In this document: in pieces, positions 1 through 6,541 of the stretch
How the letters are laid out: every line of letters starts with the position of its first letter
Position numbering within the stretch: position 1 is the stretch's first letter
DNA from: Bacteroidales bacterium
GTDB lineage: Bacteria > Bacteroidota > Bacteroidia > Bacteroidales > UBA932
Assembly: GCA_020026355.1 (NCBI GenBank)
Contig: JAHHQP010000031.1
Location: 1 to 22,283, forward strand
Direction: 5' to 3'
DNA length: 22,283 bases
Position numbers and translations under genes: made by a program
The notes under the pieces: generated by a model
The model's database searches: none
Told to the model about the DNA's origin: nothing
Seen by the model: the letters and a program-made list of their open reading frames with translations, nothing else

Positions 1-33
1 CGACTGACAGGTTCCAGAAATATCGACTGACAG
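1..33. repeat. Short direct repeat at the window edge
   Basis: The 10-mer CGACTGACAG occurs at 1-10 and again at 24-33, 23 bp apart, and a related GACAG follows at 37-41. The array is cut by the window edge, so its real size is unknown. Two copies may be chance or the end of a small tandem array in the intergenic region downstream of the small minus-strand gene. Confidence 0.35.
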
Positions 34-46
34 AATGACAGTCCTG

Positions 47-87
47 AATGAATGAAGCCACAGCTTGACGCTGTGGCTTCATTCATT
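47..87 (-). terminator. Perfect 18-bp hairpin downstream of the small RHH-like gene
   Basis: Arms at 47-64 and 70-87 are exact reverse complements over 18 bp around the 5-nt loop TTGAC. The hairpin begins 12 bp past the stop codon of the minus-strand gene at 100-330. No long U-tract follows on the minus strand, so it is either a terminator without a U-run or an mRNA 3'-end stabilising structure. It could also serve a plus-strand transcript. Confidence 0.6.
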
Positions 88-99
88 GACCTTACCGGA

Positions 100-330
100 T
101 CAGAAAAGAGTCGGATGGCTGTCGTCCAGTTCAGAAAGAATCTTCTCCATGATCGCCTGACGGAAAAGCACCGACTTGGTCGCGACATGGAATTTGTCGC
201 AATACAGCTCGATAGCCGCCATTTCACTGTCATTGAAATAGATGACCTGGCGATTCCGACGGCGCAAAGCCTCCTTCTGCTTCTGCAGATATTCCGGGTC
301 AACTGGGGAATGCTTGGTTCTGTGTGCCAA
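100..330 (-). CDS. Small ribbon-helix-helix-like protein, 76 aa
   Basis: No precise function is known to me. A basic N-terminus (about residues 1-28, rich in K and R) is followed by a predicted short beta strand (RQVIYFND, about 27-34). Two helices follow, about 35-48 and 51-70, and the protein ends in HPTLF. Strand-helix-helix is the layout of MetJ/Arc-type ribbon-helix-helix DNA-binding proteins, and similar small proteins are, from memory, common in Bacteroidales. The start is TTG at 330; the frame stays open a little upstream but offers no ATG or GTG. It stands alone, with tRNA-Leu and a hairpin on one side and an 18-bp hairpin on the other, and no toxin-like partner is visible. DNA binding is inferred from the predicted fold only. 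Confidence 0.6.
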   Translation of the reverse strand: MAHRTKHSPVDPEYLQKQKEALRRRNRQVIYFNDSEMAAIELYCDKFHVATKSVLFRQAIMEKILSELDDSHPTLF

Positions 331-352
331 AATACAACTCTTTTGAATATGG

Positions 353-399
353 AAACAGGGTGACCAAGTCCAACCGACTTTCAGTCACCCTGTTTTTTT
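353..399. terminator. Hairpin terminator between tRNA-Leu and the small RHH-like gene
   Basis: Arms 353-364 and 384-395 are a perfect 12-bp inverted repeat. An inner 5-bp stem (AAGTC at 366-370, GACTT at 376-380) extends the structure. A run of seven T follows at 393-399 on the plus strand, and on the minus strand the stem ends in GTTT. It lies directly 3' of the minus-strand tRNA, so it probably ends the tRNA transcript, and it looks usable in both directions. Confidence 0.7.
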
Positions 400-402
400 G
401 TG

Positions 403-484
403 TGCGCATGATAGGACTCGAACCTACAAGCCTTGCAGCACTACCGCCTGAAGATAGCGTGTCTACCAATTTCACCACATGCGC
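403..484 (-). tRNA. tRNA-Leu (anticodon CAG)
   Basis: Read on the minus strand, the 7-bp acceptor stem GCGCATG/CATGCGC pairs perfectly (478-484 with 404-410), with discriminator A at 403. The D-arm contains TGGTGAAATTGGTAGACA, typical of leucine tRNAs. The anticodon stem CTATC/GGTAG holds the loop TTCAGGC, giving anticodon CAG for CUG codons. A variable arm of class II length and a T-arm with GGTTCGAGTCC follow. CCA is not encoded. The gene lies 89 bp past the stop codon of the pilus operon and has its own promoter-like box. tRNA genes are common integration sites, but I found no second copy of its 3' end in this window. Confidence 0.97.
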
Positions 485-496
485 TTGAACGTTTTG

Positions 497-504
497 CAAA
501 TATA
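497..504 (-). promoter_or_regulatory. -7 promoter box for tRNA-Leu
   Basis: The minus strand reads TATATTTG, an exact match to the Bacteroidota -7 consensus TAnnTTTG. It sits 12 bp before the tRNA 5' end, so transcription would start only a few bases ahead of the mature tRNA. The -33 element is weak (T-rich, no clear TTTG). Confidence 0.65.
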
Positions 505-534
505 CGAAAATCTCTGGAATTCTAAAGTTTTTTT

Positions 535-576
535 TGAAAAAATGCTGAAAAAGATGGTTTTTCTCCTGTTTTTTCA
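535..576 (-). terminator. Possible A/T-rich terminator of the pilus operon
   Basis: A two-tier hairpin overlaps the stop codon of the last pilus gene. The outer arms are 535-542 and 569-576 (TGAAAAAA/TTTTTTCA). The inner arms are 547-552 and 558-563 (GAAAAA/TTTTTC). Pairing is almost all A-T, so it is only a weak candidate, but nothing better lies between this gene and the tRNA promoter. Confidence 0.35.
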
Positions 577-1347
577 AAAATTCACATCAAAATGTTCTGT
601 TTTTTCCCATCCGTTGACAATAAAAGAGATCTCCGTGCAGGCATAGTCGATCTCGACGATGATATCCTCAAGGTCCGGTCTTGACCAGTCATATCCGCTG
701 GCCAGGATATACTCCCCCAAGGCAAATGATTTCACCTGACCATCTTCATCGGACAAACTAAGAACCAGCGAGGCATCCGACTGTCGAGGAATCCGGACCA
801 CAGAGCGACCCTCTGTATCCGGATGGAGCTGACAGCGGAATTTTCCTTTCCGGATCTTTCCGTCCAGACCGCAACCGTCTGTTTCTCCGACAATCGAGAT
901 TGCCTGACGGAAAGGAACGAAATCCTGAAAACTGACTTCCACCGTACAGTAGTTCTTCCGAGGAACGACAGACATCTCCAGCCTATCCCGACGCGTATCG
1001 AGTCCGAAAGAAGAGAGATAGACAGCCGGACATTGGCGGGATTCCGGAATGACCAGTCCACTGCGAAGATCGAAACAATCTTCTGCTCCGACCACTGCAT
1101 TGATCCGGAAATCGGTCCGGGGGACTTCGAAGGCACAGACCTTCTCCTCCCCGAGATCGACCGACGTTCCGGTAAAGGAACCATCCGCCGTGGCAAAGTA
1201 AAGATCGACTACCGTTCCGGACTCCACTCCGCTGAAATCCAAAACCAGATGACAAGGACACGCGCTGCGGTCCTCTTTGACAAAACAAGCAGACGTAAGC
1301 AGAGCCAGTAACAGCAGTGCCGGACAGACAGATGATTTCCTTTTCAT
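574..1347 (-). CDS. FimB/Mfa2-family fimbrial anchor lipoprotein
   Basis: The product (257 aa) resembles the FimB/Mfa2 family, which anchors and limits the length of FimA/Mfa1 (type V) pili at the outer membrane of Porphyromonas and Bacteroides. It begins MKRKSS with a hydrophobic stretch (about 9-18) and a lipobox LTSAC at Cys21, so it should be an exported lipoprotein. The family-typical KEDRSACPC segment follows at about 24-32, then an all-beta pattern. The start at 1347 was chosen over an upstream in-frame one because it puts the signal peptide at the N-terminus. It is the last gene of the operon, 13 bp after the fimbrillin gene, matching the usual fimbrillin-then-anchor order. Family assignment is by pattern recognition, since the beta domains are poorly conserved. 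Confidence 0.8.
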   Translation of the reverse strand: MKRKSSVCPALLLLALLTSACFVKEDRSACPCHLVLDFSGVESGTVVDLYFATADGSFTGTSVDLGEEKVCAFEVPRTDFRINAVVGAEDCFDLRSGLVIPESRQCPAVYLSSFGLDTRRDRLEMSVVPRKNYCTVEVSFQDFVPFRQAISIVGETDGCGLDGKIRKGKFRCQLHPDTEGRSVVRIPRQSDASLVLSLSDEDGQVKSFALGEYILASGYDWSRPDLEDIIVEIDYACTEISFIVNGWEKTEHFDVNF

Positions 1348-1360
1348 AAATTCAAATGAT

Positions 1361-2359
1361 TCAAATGGTTTCCGTAATGGTTCCTCCCTGTTCCCAAGGA
1401 CTGACCTTGATCGAAATGGCAGCATCGGACAGAGAAACCGGAATGTCCGGAGAGTCCGAACCCGGTCGTTTCACATTCATATGGACCTCATACCTGGTAT
1501 TGGGTTTCAACACCGGGAGACTGACCGGATAGTAGCAGACCTTACCGTCAAAGGTCGCTTTCACGACTAACCTGGTGAAACGGGCTGTTTCCGATCTATC
1601 CGTACAGTCCACCGTCGCCGGATTAGGATAAGTATAAAAATGATACTGCCCCGCCAATGAGGCTCCAGCGGCGACACTTCCCTCCGTTACCTTGTCGTAC
1701 AGGAGTGCAAGCGGAGTCTGGTCCACAGCCTTGAAATTGTAGTATTTCTGCGCTGCCGTTTCTTCGAAACAACCGGCTATGCCGAAAGCATTCAGCAGAT
1801 AGACTTCCTGGACAACCAGAGGTTTGCTCTTGTATTGAGGAATCGTGATCTGATTGGAAAAACCTGTCAGGATGACCTGAGAAACAAGTCTCTTCACCGG
1901 GATTTCCACACTTCCGTCTCCGGTCAGGACCACCGATTCATCCACTCCGGCCATGACCAGCTTACCGGTCTCATTCTCTGTCAGTTCAGAAGTCAGTTTC
2001 TGCAAGACCTCCTCCCTCTCGACCGTTTCATAACCAGGAGCATTCACCAGTGCATAGATATGCTTCGCTCCTTTCTTGCACCTGACCGTTACTTTTTCAG
2101 GTGTCATGCTTTCATGAGCATAGGCATCCAGGCAAGCTGACTTCACATCGAAGACAAAGACCTGAAGATCCTTGACCTGGCCATCTTCCGGAGCCGCTCC
2201 GGCCAATCTGGTCTGCACCAGAGGCAGACCGACCTGAAGAGTCACCCATTCCTCGGTGACCTGTTCATTTCCATTTTCCAGACCGGAAATCATTCCCGGG
2301 CCTGGCTTTGCACAGGACATGGCCGTGCAAAAAGCCAGAAAACATAAGATTCTTTTCAT
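1361..2359 (-). CDS. Fimbrillin (FimA/Mfa1-like major pilin), lipoprotein precursor
   Basis: This 332-aa protein is the likely structural pilin. It has a signal peptide with lipobox AMSC (Cys16), then a short beta strand (about 38-48) and Thr-Arg at 50-51. The stretch after Arg51, up to about residue 70 (...GQVKDLQVFVFD), matches the N-terminal fimbrillin domain. In P. gingivalis FimA and Mfa1 an Arg-specific protease cuts just before the equivalent region, freeing a groove for strand exchange. The C-terminal part carries NTRYEVHMNVKRPGSDSPD, typical of this superfamily, and ends in a beta strand that could act as donor. Its ATG overlaps the TGA of the preceding gene (ATGA, 2356-2359), suggesting translational coupling. 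It is the only obvious pilin here, so it could be the shaft pilin or a tip pilin; the shaft is my preference. Confidence 0.8.
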   Translation of the reverse strand: MKRILCFLAFCTAMSCAKPGPGMISGLENGNEQVTEEWVTLQVGLPLVQTRLAGAAPEDGQVKDLQVFVFDVKSACLDAYAHESMTPEKVTVRCKKGAKHIYALVNAPGYETVEREEVLQKLTSELTENETGKLVMAGVDESVVLTGDGSVEIPVKRLVSQVILTGFSNQITIPQYKSKPLVVQEVYLLNAFGIAGCFEETAAQKYYNFKAVDQTPLALLYDKVTEGSVAAGASLAGQYHFYTYPNPATVDCTDRSETARFTRLVVKATFDGKVCYYPVSLPVLKPNTRYEVHMNVKRPGSDSPDIPVSLSDAAISIKVSPWEQGGTITETI

Positions 2360-4206
2360 TGTCGTTTGATTTTATAGGTTAATGATGATAGTTCAGGGTC
2401 CAATCCTGCCCGGAATTCCATAGACGGATCCGACCTTATGCTTCTGTTCAGACAATCTTCTGCCGACCGGTACTGTCCCAAGCGAGCCAGAACCAGCGCC
2501 TTCAGATAAAGAATGGAGGCATTTTCCTCCAGACCTTCCAGAATCTCCAGCGCCGAGTGATTGCAGTCCGCCAGCACGCAGGCCAGAGCTGCATTGTAGT
2601 CCTTGTAGGACCTCAACCTGGAAACAGCGGTCTTGTAGTTCATTCCACGGATCGCTTCCAGCCCTTCCATATAGACCAGATCAGGTTCTTCCGTATGCAC
2701 CGTATCCTGCTGCATGTCAGGCCGATGCAGATGAAAATCGAAAGTGACCGTCCGCAAAGAAGGATAGATATTCTCCCGGAGATAGGCATATTCAGGTTCT
2801 CGAGACAAATCTTTTTCCAGCAGATCCCGGTCCTCACCTACTCTGGAAAGCAAGCCCAGCAGAAAGTTCCGGCGCGATCTTTCCATCACGGTATCCGCTT
2901 CGACCCGACGGCAGAGTCCTGTCCAGTTCTCTGGAACGAATCCAATCCTCACCCGATCTTTCAGGCTATCCGGAAGGAAACGATCTACATAGGCCGAAAT
3001 CGCCGAAGAACGTTTCTGCGAAAGCCGTGTATTGTAACGGAGACTTCCTTCCGGTGAGCAAGTGGCTGAAATGACCAGGGAATCCAGAACCATCTCTTCC
3101 AGTTTCACGATCCGGTCGATGCACTTTCCGATCCGGACCAGTTCCTCTCCATTGTTCCGGTAGGCTGTATCCACCTCCCAGCGCGAACTCCGGAAATCAA
3201 TGGCCACTTCCATATTGTCGCACACCCTCCGGCTGATGATCTTCGTCTTCTTCCTCTCGACCTTCTCCATCAGAGAAGACAGCGAAGTGATGTAGAACTC
3301 CAGAGTATCGGGAGCCGGTACCGTTGAACGAAGATGTCCTGACTCGTACAATTCCCCACGTACATGGAGCAGAATCTTCTTCAGCCCTCTGGAGACTTTC
3401 ACCGGCTGGGAATAACTATATACCAGCATATCCTTGTCCTGAATGACCGAGTCCAGACGGATCTTTCCTTCCGGAAAAGGATCCGGGACATATTTTCGGA
3501 AACGTTCTTCACGCTGTTTCCATCTCCGGCGATGGCGGCTCTGCAGCCGCTTCCGGGTATAATGATCGATGACTTCCTGACGCGTCACTCCCCAACTGTC
3601 CTGAACGTCCTCCGGAACATAGGAAGAATCCGTCTTCATCTGATAGATCTGCGGGAAATTCCGCTTCAGGAAAATCTCCAGCATATCCTTCCGGATAAAA
3701 CGTTCCGGATCCAGGATGATGGAGTTGATGAATTTCCGGTATCGTTCATAACCGCGCAACTGCTGTTCCCGGTACTTGGCTCCGGTGATGAATACCGGCT
3801 CCAGTTCCTGCTGCCGATTTCCCAGTTCCAGATAGGGATAGAATTTCAACTGCCACCTGGAATCAACCATGGATTCCGGAATACGGAGATCGAAGGACAG
3901 GTTCACCTGCCCGCCGCGTTCCGCCACCGTCTTGAACCTGGCGACGACTTCCGCTGCCTGCAGATAATCCATCGCATACAAGGTTCCGGTACTGTCATCC
4001 CGGACCGCATCCATCAGCAAAGGATCATCGGGGCCTTGATGAGCATCGACGATGACTTCCGGCTCCACGTCTTTCCGCTGCGGCTCCGGGATCTGCAAGG
4101 AGACCGGGGTCTTCAAGGCCTCTGTCCGGCGTACAGCCGAACAGGAGCCGCAGAGCACCAGAAACAACGGCAGCAACACGCAAGCATAGTGATATGAAAC
4201 TTTCAT
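2356..4206 (-). CDS. DUF3868/OmpA-like outer-membrane lipoprotein of the pilus locus
   Basis: A 616-aa protein with signal peptide and lipobox LCGSC (Cys22). Residues about 95-165 (QVNLSFDLRIP..., then PVFITGAKYREQQLRGYERYR) resemble the DUF3868 domain found in Bacteroides fimbrial loci. A very basic segment follows at about 208-240 (SRHRRRWKQREERFRKY). Residues about 375-495 look like an OmpA-family peptidoglycan-binding domain (ISATCSPEGSLRYNTRLSQKR). The C-terminus (about 508-616) has helical repeats like TPR units (YNAALACVLADCNHSALEIL, then YLKALVLARLGQYRSAEDCL). It lies 2 bp after the DUF3575 gene and overlaps the fimbrillin start by 4 bp. DUF3868 and DUF3575 genes commonly travel together with fimbrillins. 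A role as a cell-wall-tethered scaffold for pilus assembly is inferred. Confidence 0.75.
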   Translation of the reverse strand: MKVSYHYACVLLPLFLVLCGSCSAVRRTEALKTPVSLQIPEPQRKDVEPEVIVDAHQGPDDPLLMDAVRDDSTGTLYAMDYLQAAEVVARFKTVAERGGQVNLSFDLRIPESMVDSRWQLKFYPYLELGNRQQELEPVFITGAKYREQQLRGYERYRKFINSIILDPERFIRKDMLEIFLKRNFPQIYQMKTDSSYVPEDVQDSWGVTRQEVIDHYTRKRLQSRHRRRWKQREERFRKYVPDPFPEGKIRLDSVIQDKDMLVYSYSQPVKVSRGLKKILLHVRGELYESGHLRSTVPAPDTLEFYITSLSSLMEKVERKKTKIISRRVCDNMEVAIDFRSSRWEVDTAYRNNGEELVRIGKCIDRIVKLEEMVLDSLVISATCSPEGSLRYNTRLSQKRSSAISAYVDRFLPDSLKDRVRIGFVPENWTGLCRRVEADTVMERSRRNFLLGLLSRVGEDRDLLEKDLSREPEYAYLRENIYPSLRTVTFDFHLHRPDMQQDTVHTEEPDLVYMEGLEAIRGMNYKTAVSRLRSYKDYNAALACVLADCNHSALEILEGLEENASILYLKALVLARLGQYRSAEDCLNRSIRSDPSMEFRAGLDPELSSLTYKIKRQ

Positions 4207-4208
4207 TT

Positions 4209-4787
4209 TCAGAAGATATAGACCAATGATACCTGAACGTTATCCGGCAGCAGAAAGATCCTCTGTCCGGACTTCTCCACCGTTCCACAAGTCGGGCAAC
4301 TGTAAGCCACGAACCTGGACCACCCTGACCAGAAGCCCAGTCCGAAATCCAGATTGAGACGGGGATGAACCATCAGGGAATATCCAGCTGAGAGTCCGGC
4401 TCCGACTCGGTCGCCTTCTTCCGCACCGGAAGACAGGATGCCACCGACATTGTACTCCTGATATTGCAGGCGACCGGCCATCCACCATCCGGACCACAGG
4501 TGCCAAGGCCACCAACGGACTCCCACGGCATAAGCTTGCTGACGGTTCTGGAGCTGACGTTCCCTGTCTCCCTCATGGTAAGTGAAAGGATTGATCCGGG
4601 CAGCAAGATCCAGACTCCAGTTCCGATGCAACCCATAGGCACCGCTGATGTTCAACGTTCCCAGATCAGCATAATCCAGGACATTGGTCGACAAAGTGAA
4701 CTGCTGGGCAGACACTCCGGCAGGCATCAAGCCCCACAAGCAGCAAAGGACCAAGACCTTTTTCCATTGATATGACAAGTGTTTCAT
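4209..4787 (-). CDS. DUF3575 outer-membrane beta-barrel protein
   Basis: The product (192 aa) has a Sec signal peptide with probable cleavage after VSA at residue 27, then alternating beta-strand sequence rich in aromatic residues. Motifs include STNVLDYADLGTLNISGAYG at about 33-52, INPFTY, GVRWWPWHLWSGWW and a terminal VSLVYIF with the C-terminal aromatic residue typical of outer-membrane barrels. This fits DUF3575, a small barrel family seen beside DUF3868 proteins in Bacteroidota fimbrial loci. A Cys pair occurs in CPTC near residue 170. It follows the zincin-like lipoprotein gene by 10 bp and precedes the OmpA-like gene by 2 bp. Its exact role in pilus biogenesis is unknown. Confidence 0.8.
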   Translation of the reverse strand: MKHLSYQWKKVLVLCCLWGLMPAGVSAQQFTLSTNVLDYADLGTLNISGAYGLHRNWSLDLAARINPFTYHEGDRERQLQNRQQAYAVGVRWWPWHLWSGWWMAGRLQYQEYNVGGILSSGAEEGDRVGAGLSAGYSLMVHPRLNLDFGLGFWSGWSRFVAYSCPTCGTVEKSGQRIFLLPDNVQVSLVYIF

Positions 4788-4797
4788 GATTTCTTCC

Positions 4798-6387
4798 TCA
4801 ACGGTAGCGGTTGAACACCTGTTCGATGAGCGAACGTTTCTCCGGTATCTGACCGATCAAAGCATATTTCAAGGTTTCAACGGAATTGACATCTTCCTGC
4901 AAGGCCTGAAAAATATCGGCGCGTTCGATACCACGCTCATCCAGATAGCGGAAAATCTGAGGATGGAACCAGAAAGAATTTCCGAAGGAAGGAACTGCCC
5001 CTCCATATCTTTCCTGGAACATCACGCTGGACAGATAGTAGCCCCACATTTCTCCGACTCCACATTCTCCAGCACCTTTTCCGATTCCGTCTCCATAACA
5101 GTTACCGGATTGAGTGATATAGGACTGGATGATGTATGCGATATACCGGTTCCAATAATCTGCACCTACCTGGGAAAAATGGCTGGCATGGGCCAGTTCA
5201 TGACAGACGGAGGCATAGATGGAAGCATAGGAATCGGAATTCTTGGTTCCGATCGTGATATCAGGCAGAAAATACCGCACGATCTTCAACAGATAGCCCC
5301 AGAATCTGGAAATCTGCGCATCAGTCACGGAGGTCCCGTGGTGGAGCATGGCGGAACTGCTGGCGGCCATGGAAGGAAAGATCCAGAAACGGAGATCAGC
5401 CGGAGGAAGATGCAGGTTCATATCCATCTTGTCGCATCGGGTATAGTAGTCATAAGCCGCATTGTTCACTGCGCAACGGCGGAAAAGTTTTTCATCAGAC
5501 TTGTCCGTCACCGCAAAGCACATCCCTTCCGGACCGGTTTTTCCCAAAGTCGACACAGATGCCGGTGTAAAGATCGCGTTGAAACCGATGGCAAAGCCTT
5601 TCTCGTTCTTGAAGACCAGACGGTACCTCAACTTGGAGGCAAACTTCTTCTTCATAGTATAATAACCGTCCCGATCTGTATAAGTCCGATCCATACGGAC
5701 GAAACTGTTGCAGGTGATACGCACTCCAGCCAGACCGATCGGTTTTCCACCGTCCGCTTCCGGATCCGTCAGCGTGATTCTTCCGGAAGGGATGACCCGT
5801 CCTGACTTTCCTTTCGTCACAGGCAGCAGCAGGTCCTCATTGCCGGTCAGCACATAGGCTTCTCTTTCCACGGCCTCCCAATCTATGTCTGACCGAGAAC
5901 GAGTCAACGGAGCATTTTCGGGCAGATAGCATTCATCAATGATTTCATGATAGACCCCCTCCGGAAAATCGACATCCCTAGGAAGGACAGCATACTGCCA
6001 GGTCAGCTCTTCGTCCGCGATCTCAGGGTCATGATACCAGTCTCCATCCACCTTTATTTCATAGTCCAGCGGATGATCGACCAGTTCAATGCCGGTATCC
6101 AGCACTTTCTGCAATTCGGCATCTGACTCCGGCAGGAAGCGGACGTAGAGATCCGTGGACACCAGATCCAGCCCACCGGCTTTCGTAGGATACAGGGCAG
6201 CCAAGGCCCTGCGTACATTATCGGTCTTGTACGGGTTGTCCAGCCGACGACCCAGTACGATCTGTTCATGAGGTAAGCCCTCATCATCATGGACGACCCG
6301 GTGGGAACCTCCCTGCAGCGGATCTCCAGTCTTTTCGCAGGCAGCCAGCATCAGGACCGCCAATGCCCCTCTGAAGAATTTTCTCAT
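4798..6387 (-). CDS. Zincin-like metalloprotease lipoprotein, first gene of the pilus operon
   Basis: A 529-aa lipoprotein (lipobox MLAAC, Cys17). Residues about 65-160 form a Bacteroidota-type N-terminal region (YVRFLPESDAELQ, LDYEIKVDGDWYHDPEI, WQYAVLP, IIDECYLPENAP). Residues about 195-262 look like a carboxypeptidase-regulatory-like beta-sandwich (GLAGVRITCNSF, then YTDRDGYYTMKKKF). The C-terminal half holds HELAH at 396-400, the HExxH zinc site, followed by GECGVGEMWGYYLS, where Glu446 (or Glu441) could be the third, gluzincin-type ligand. I do not recognise a named peptidase family. Placement at the head of a pilus operon makes pilin or surface processing plausible, but this is inference. 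Catalysis is likely but not certain, because many Bacteroidota HExxH lipoproteins are uncharacterised. Confidence 0.72.
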   Translation of the reverse strand: MRKFFRGALAVLMLAACEKTGDPLQGGSHRVVHDDEGLPHEQIVLGRRLDNPYKTDNVRRALAALYPTKAGGLDLVSTDLYVRFLPESDAELQKVLDTGIELVDHPLDYEIKVDGDWYHDPEIADEELTWQYAVLPRDVDFPEGVYHEIIDECYLPENAPLTRSRSDIDWEAVEREAYVLTGNEDLLLPVTKGKSGRVIPSGRITLTDPEADGGKPIGLAGVRITCNSFVRMDRTYTDRDGYYTMKKKFASKLRYRLVFKNEKGFAIGFNAIFTPASVSTLGKTGPEGMCFAVTDKSDEKLFRRCAVNNAAYDYYTRCDKMDMNLHLPPADLRFWIFPSMAASSSAMLHHGTSVTDAQISRFWGYLLKIVRYFLPDITIGTKNSDSYASIYASVCHELAHASHFSQVGADYWNRYIAYIIQSYITQSGNCYGDGIGKGAGECGVGEMWGYYLSSVMFQERYGGAVPSFGNSFWFHPQIFRYLDERGIERADIFQALQEDVNSVETLKYALIGQIPEKRSLIEQVFNRYR

Positions 6388-6416
6388 AATTCTACCGTTT
6401 TATTGAATGACAGCGG

Positions 6417-6424
6417 CAAAATTA
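6417..6424 (-). promoter_or_regulatory. -7 promoter box of the pilus operon
   Basis: The minus strand reads TAATTTTG, matching TAnnTTTG. The first start codon is 30 bp downstream (6387), giving a leader of roughly 20-25 nt. The position expected for -33 (about 6444-6448) falls in a T-rich loop (TTTTTCG on the minus strand) inside an inverted repeat. Confidence 0.65.
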
Positions 6425-6432
6425 AGAGGAGC

Positions 6433-6461
6433 TATCCGTGTTCCGAAAAAGAACACGGATA
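6433..6461. promoter_or_regulatory. 11-bp inverted repeat enclosing the presumed -33 of the pilus promoter
   Basis: Arms TATCCGTGTTC (6433-6443) and GAACACGGATA (6451-6461) are exact reverse complements around a 7-nt loop (6444-6450). Neither strand has a U-tract after it, and a proper terminator for the upstream deoC gene already lies at 6467-6499. That makes a protein-binding operator at least as likely as a second terminator. Confidence 0.55.
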
Positions 6462-6466
6462 AAAGA

Positions 6467-6499
6467 AAGGACCGCTTTCACACAAGGGAAGCGGTCCTT
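6467..6499 (-). terminator. Terminator of the ftsY-deoC operon
   Basis: Arms 6467-6477 and 6489-6499 (AAGGACCGCTT/AAGCGGTCCTT) form a perfect 11-bp stem with an 11-nt loop. On the minus strand the stem runs into TTTCTTTTATCC. It lies 43 bp after the deoC stop codon and separates that operon from the pilus promoter. Confidence 0.8.
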
Positions 6500-6541
6500 C
6501 ATTCACATAGACACTGCCGATCTCCGGCAATGCAGATTCTT

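Noticed and set aside
52..363. Plus-strand frame of 103 aa over the small RHH-like gene
   Set aside because: The minus-strand frame has a sensible strand-helix-helix pattern; the plus frame begins inside the 47-87 hairpin and looks like noise.
403..484. tRNA-Leu as attachment site of an integrated island
   Set aside because: No integrase, no duplicate of the tRNA 3' end and no composition break were seen in the window.
1348..1425. N-terminal extension of the FimB/Mfa2-like protein
   Set aside because: It would bury the signal peptide and lipobox and overlap the fimbrillin gene; the start at 1347 is better.
4786..5805. 339-aa plus-strand open frame opposite the zincin-like gene
   Set aside because: Composition lacks protein-like patterning and it is antisense to a gene with lipobox and HELAH; a shadow.
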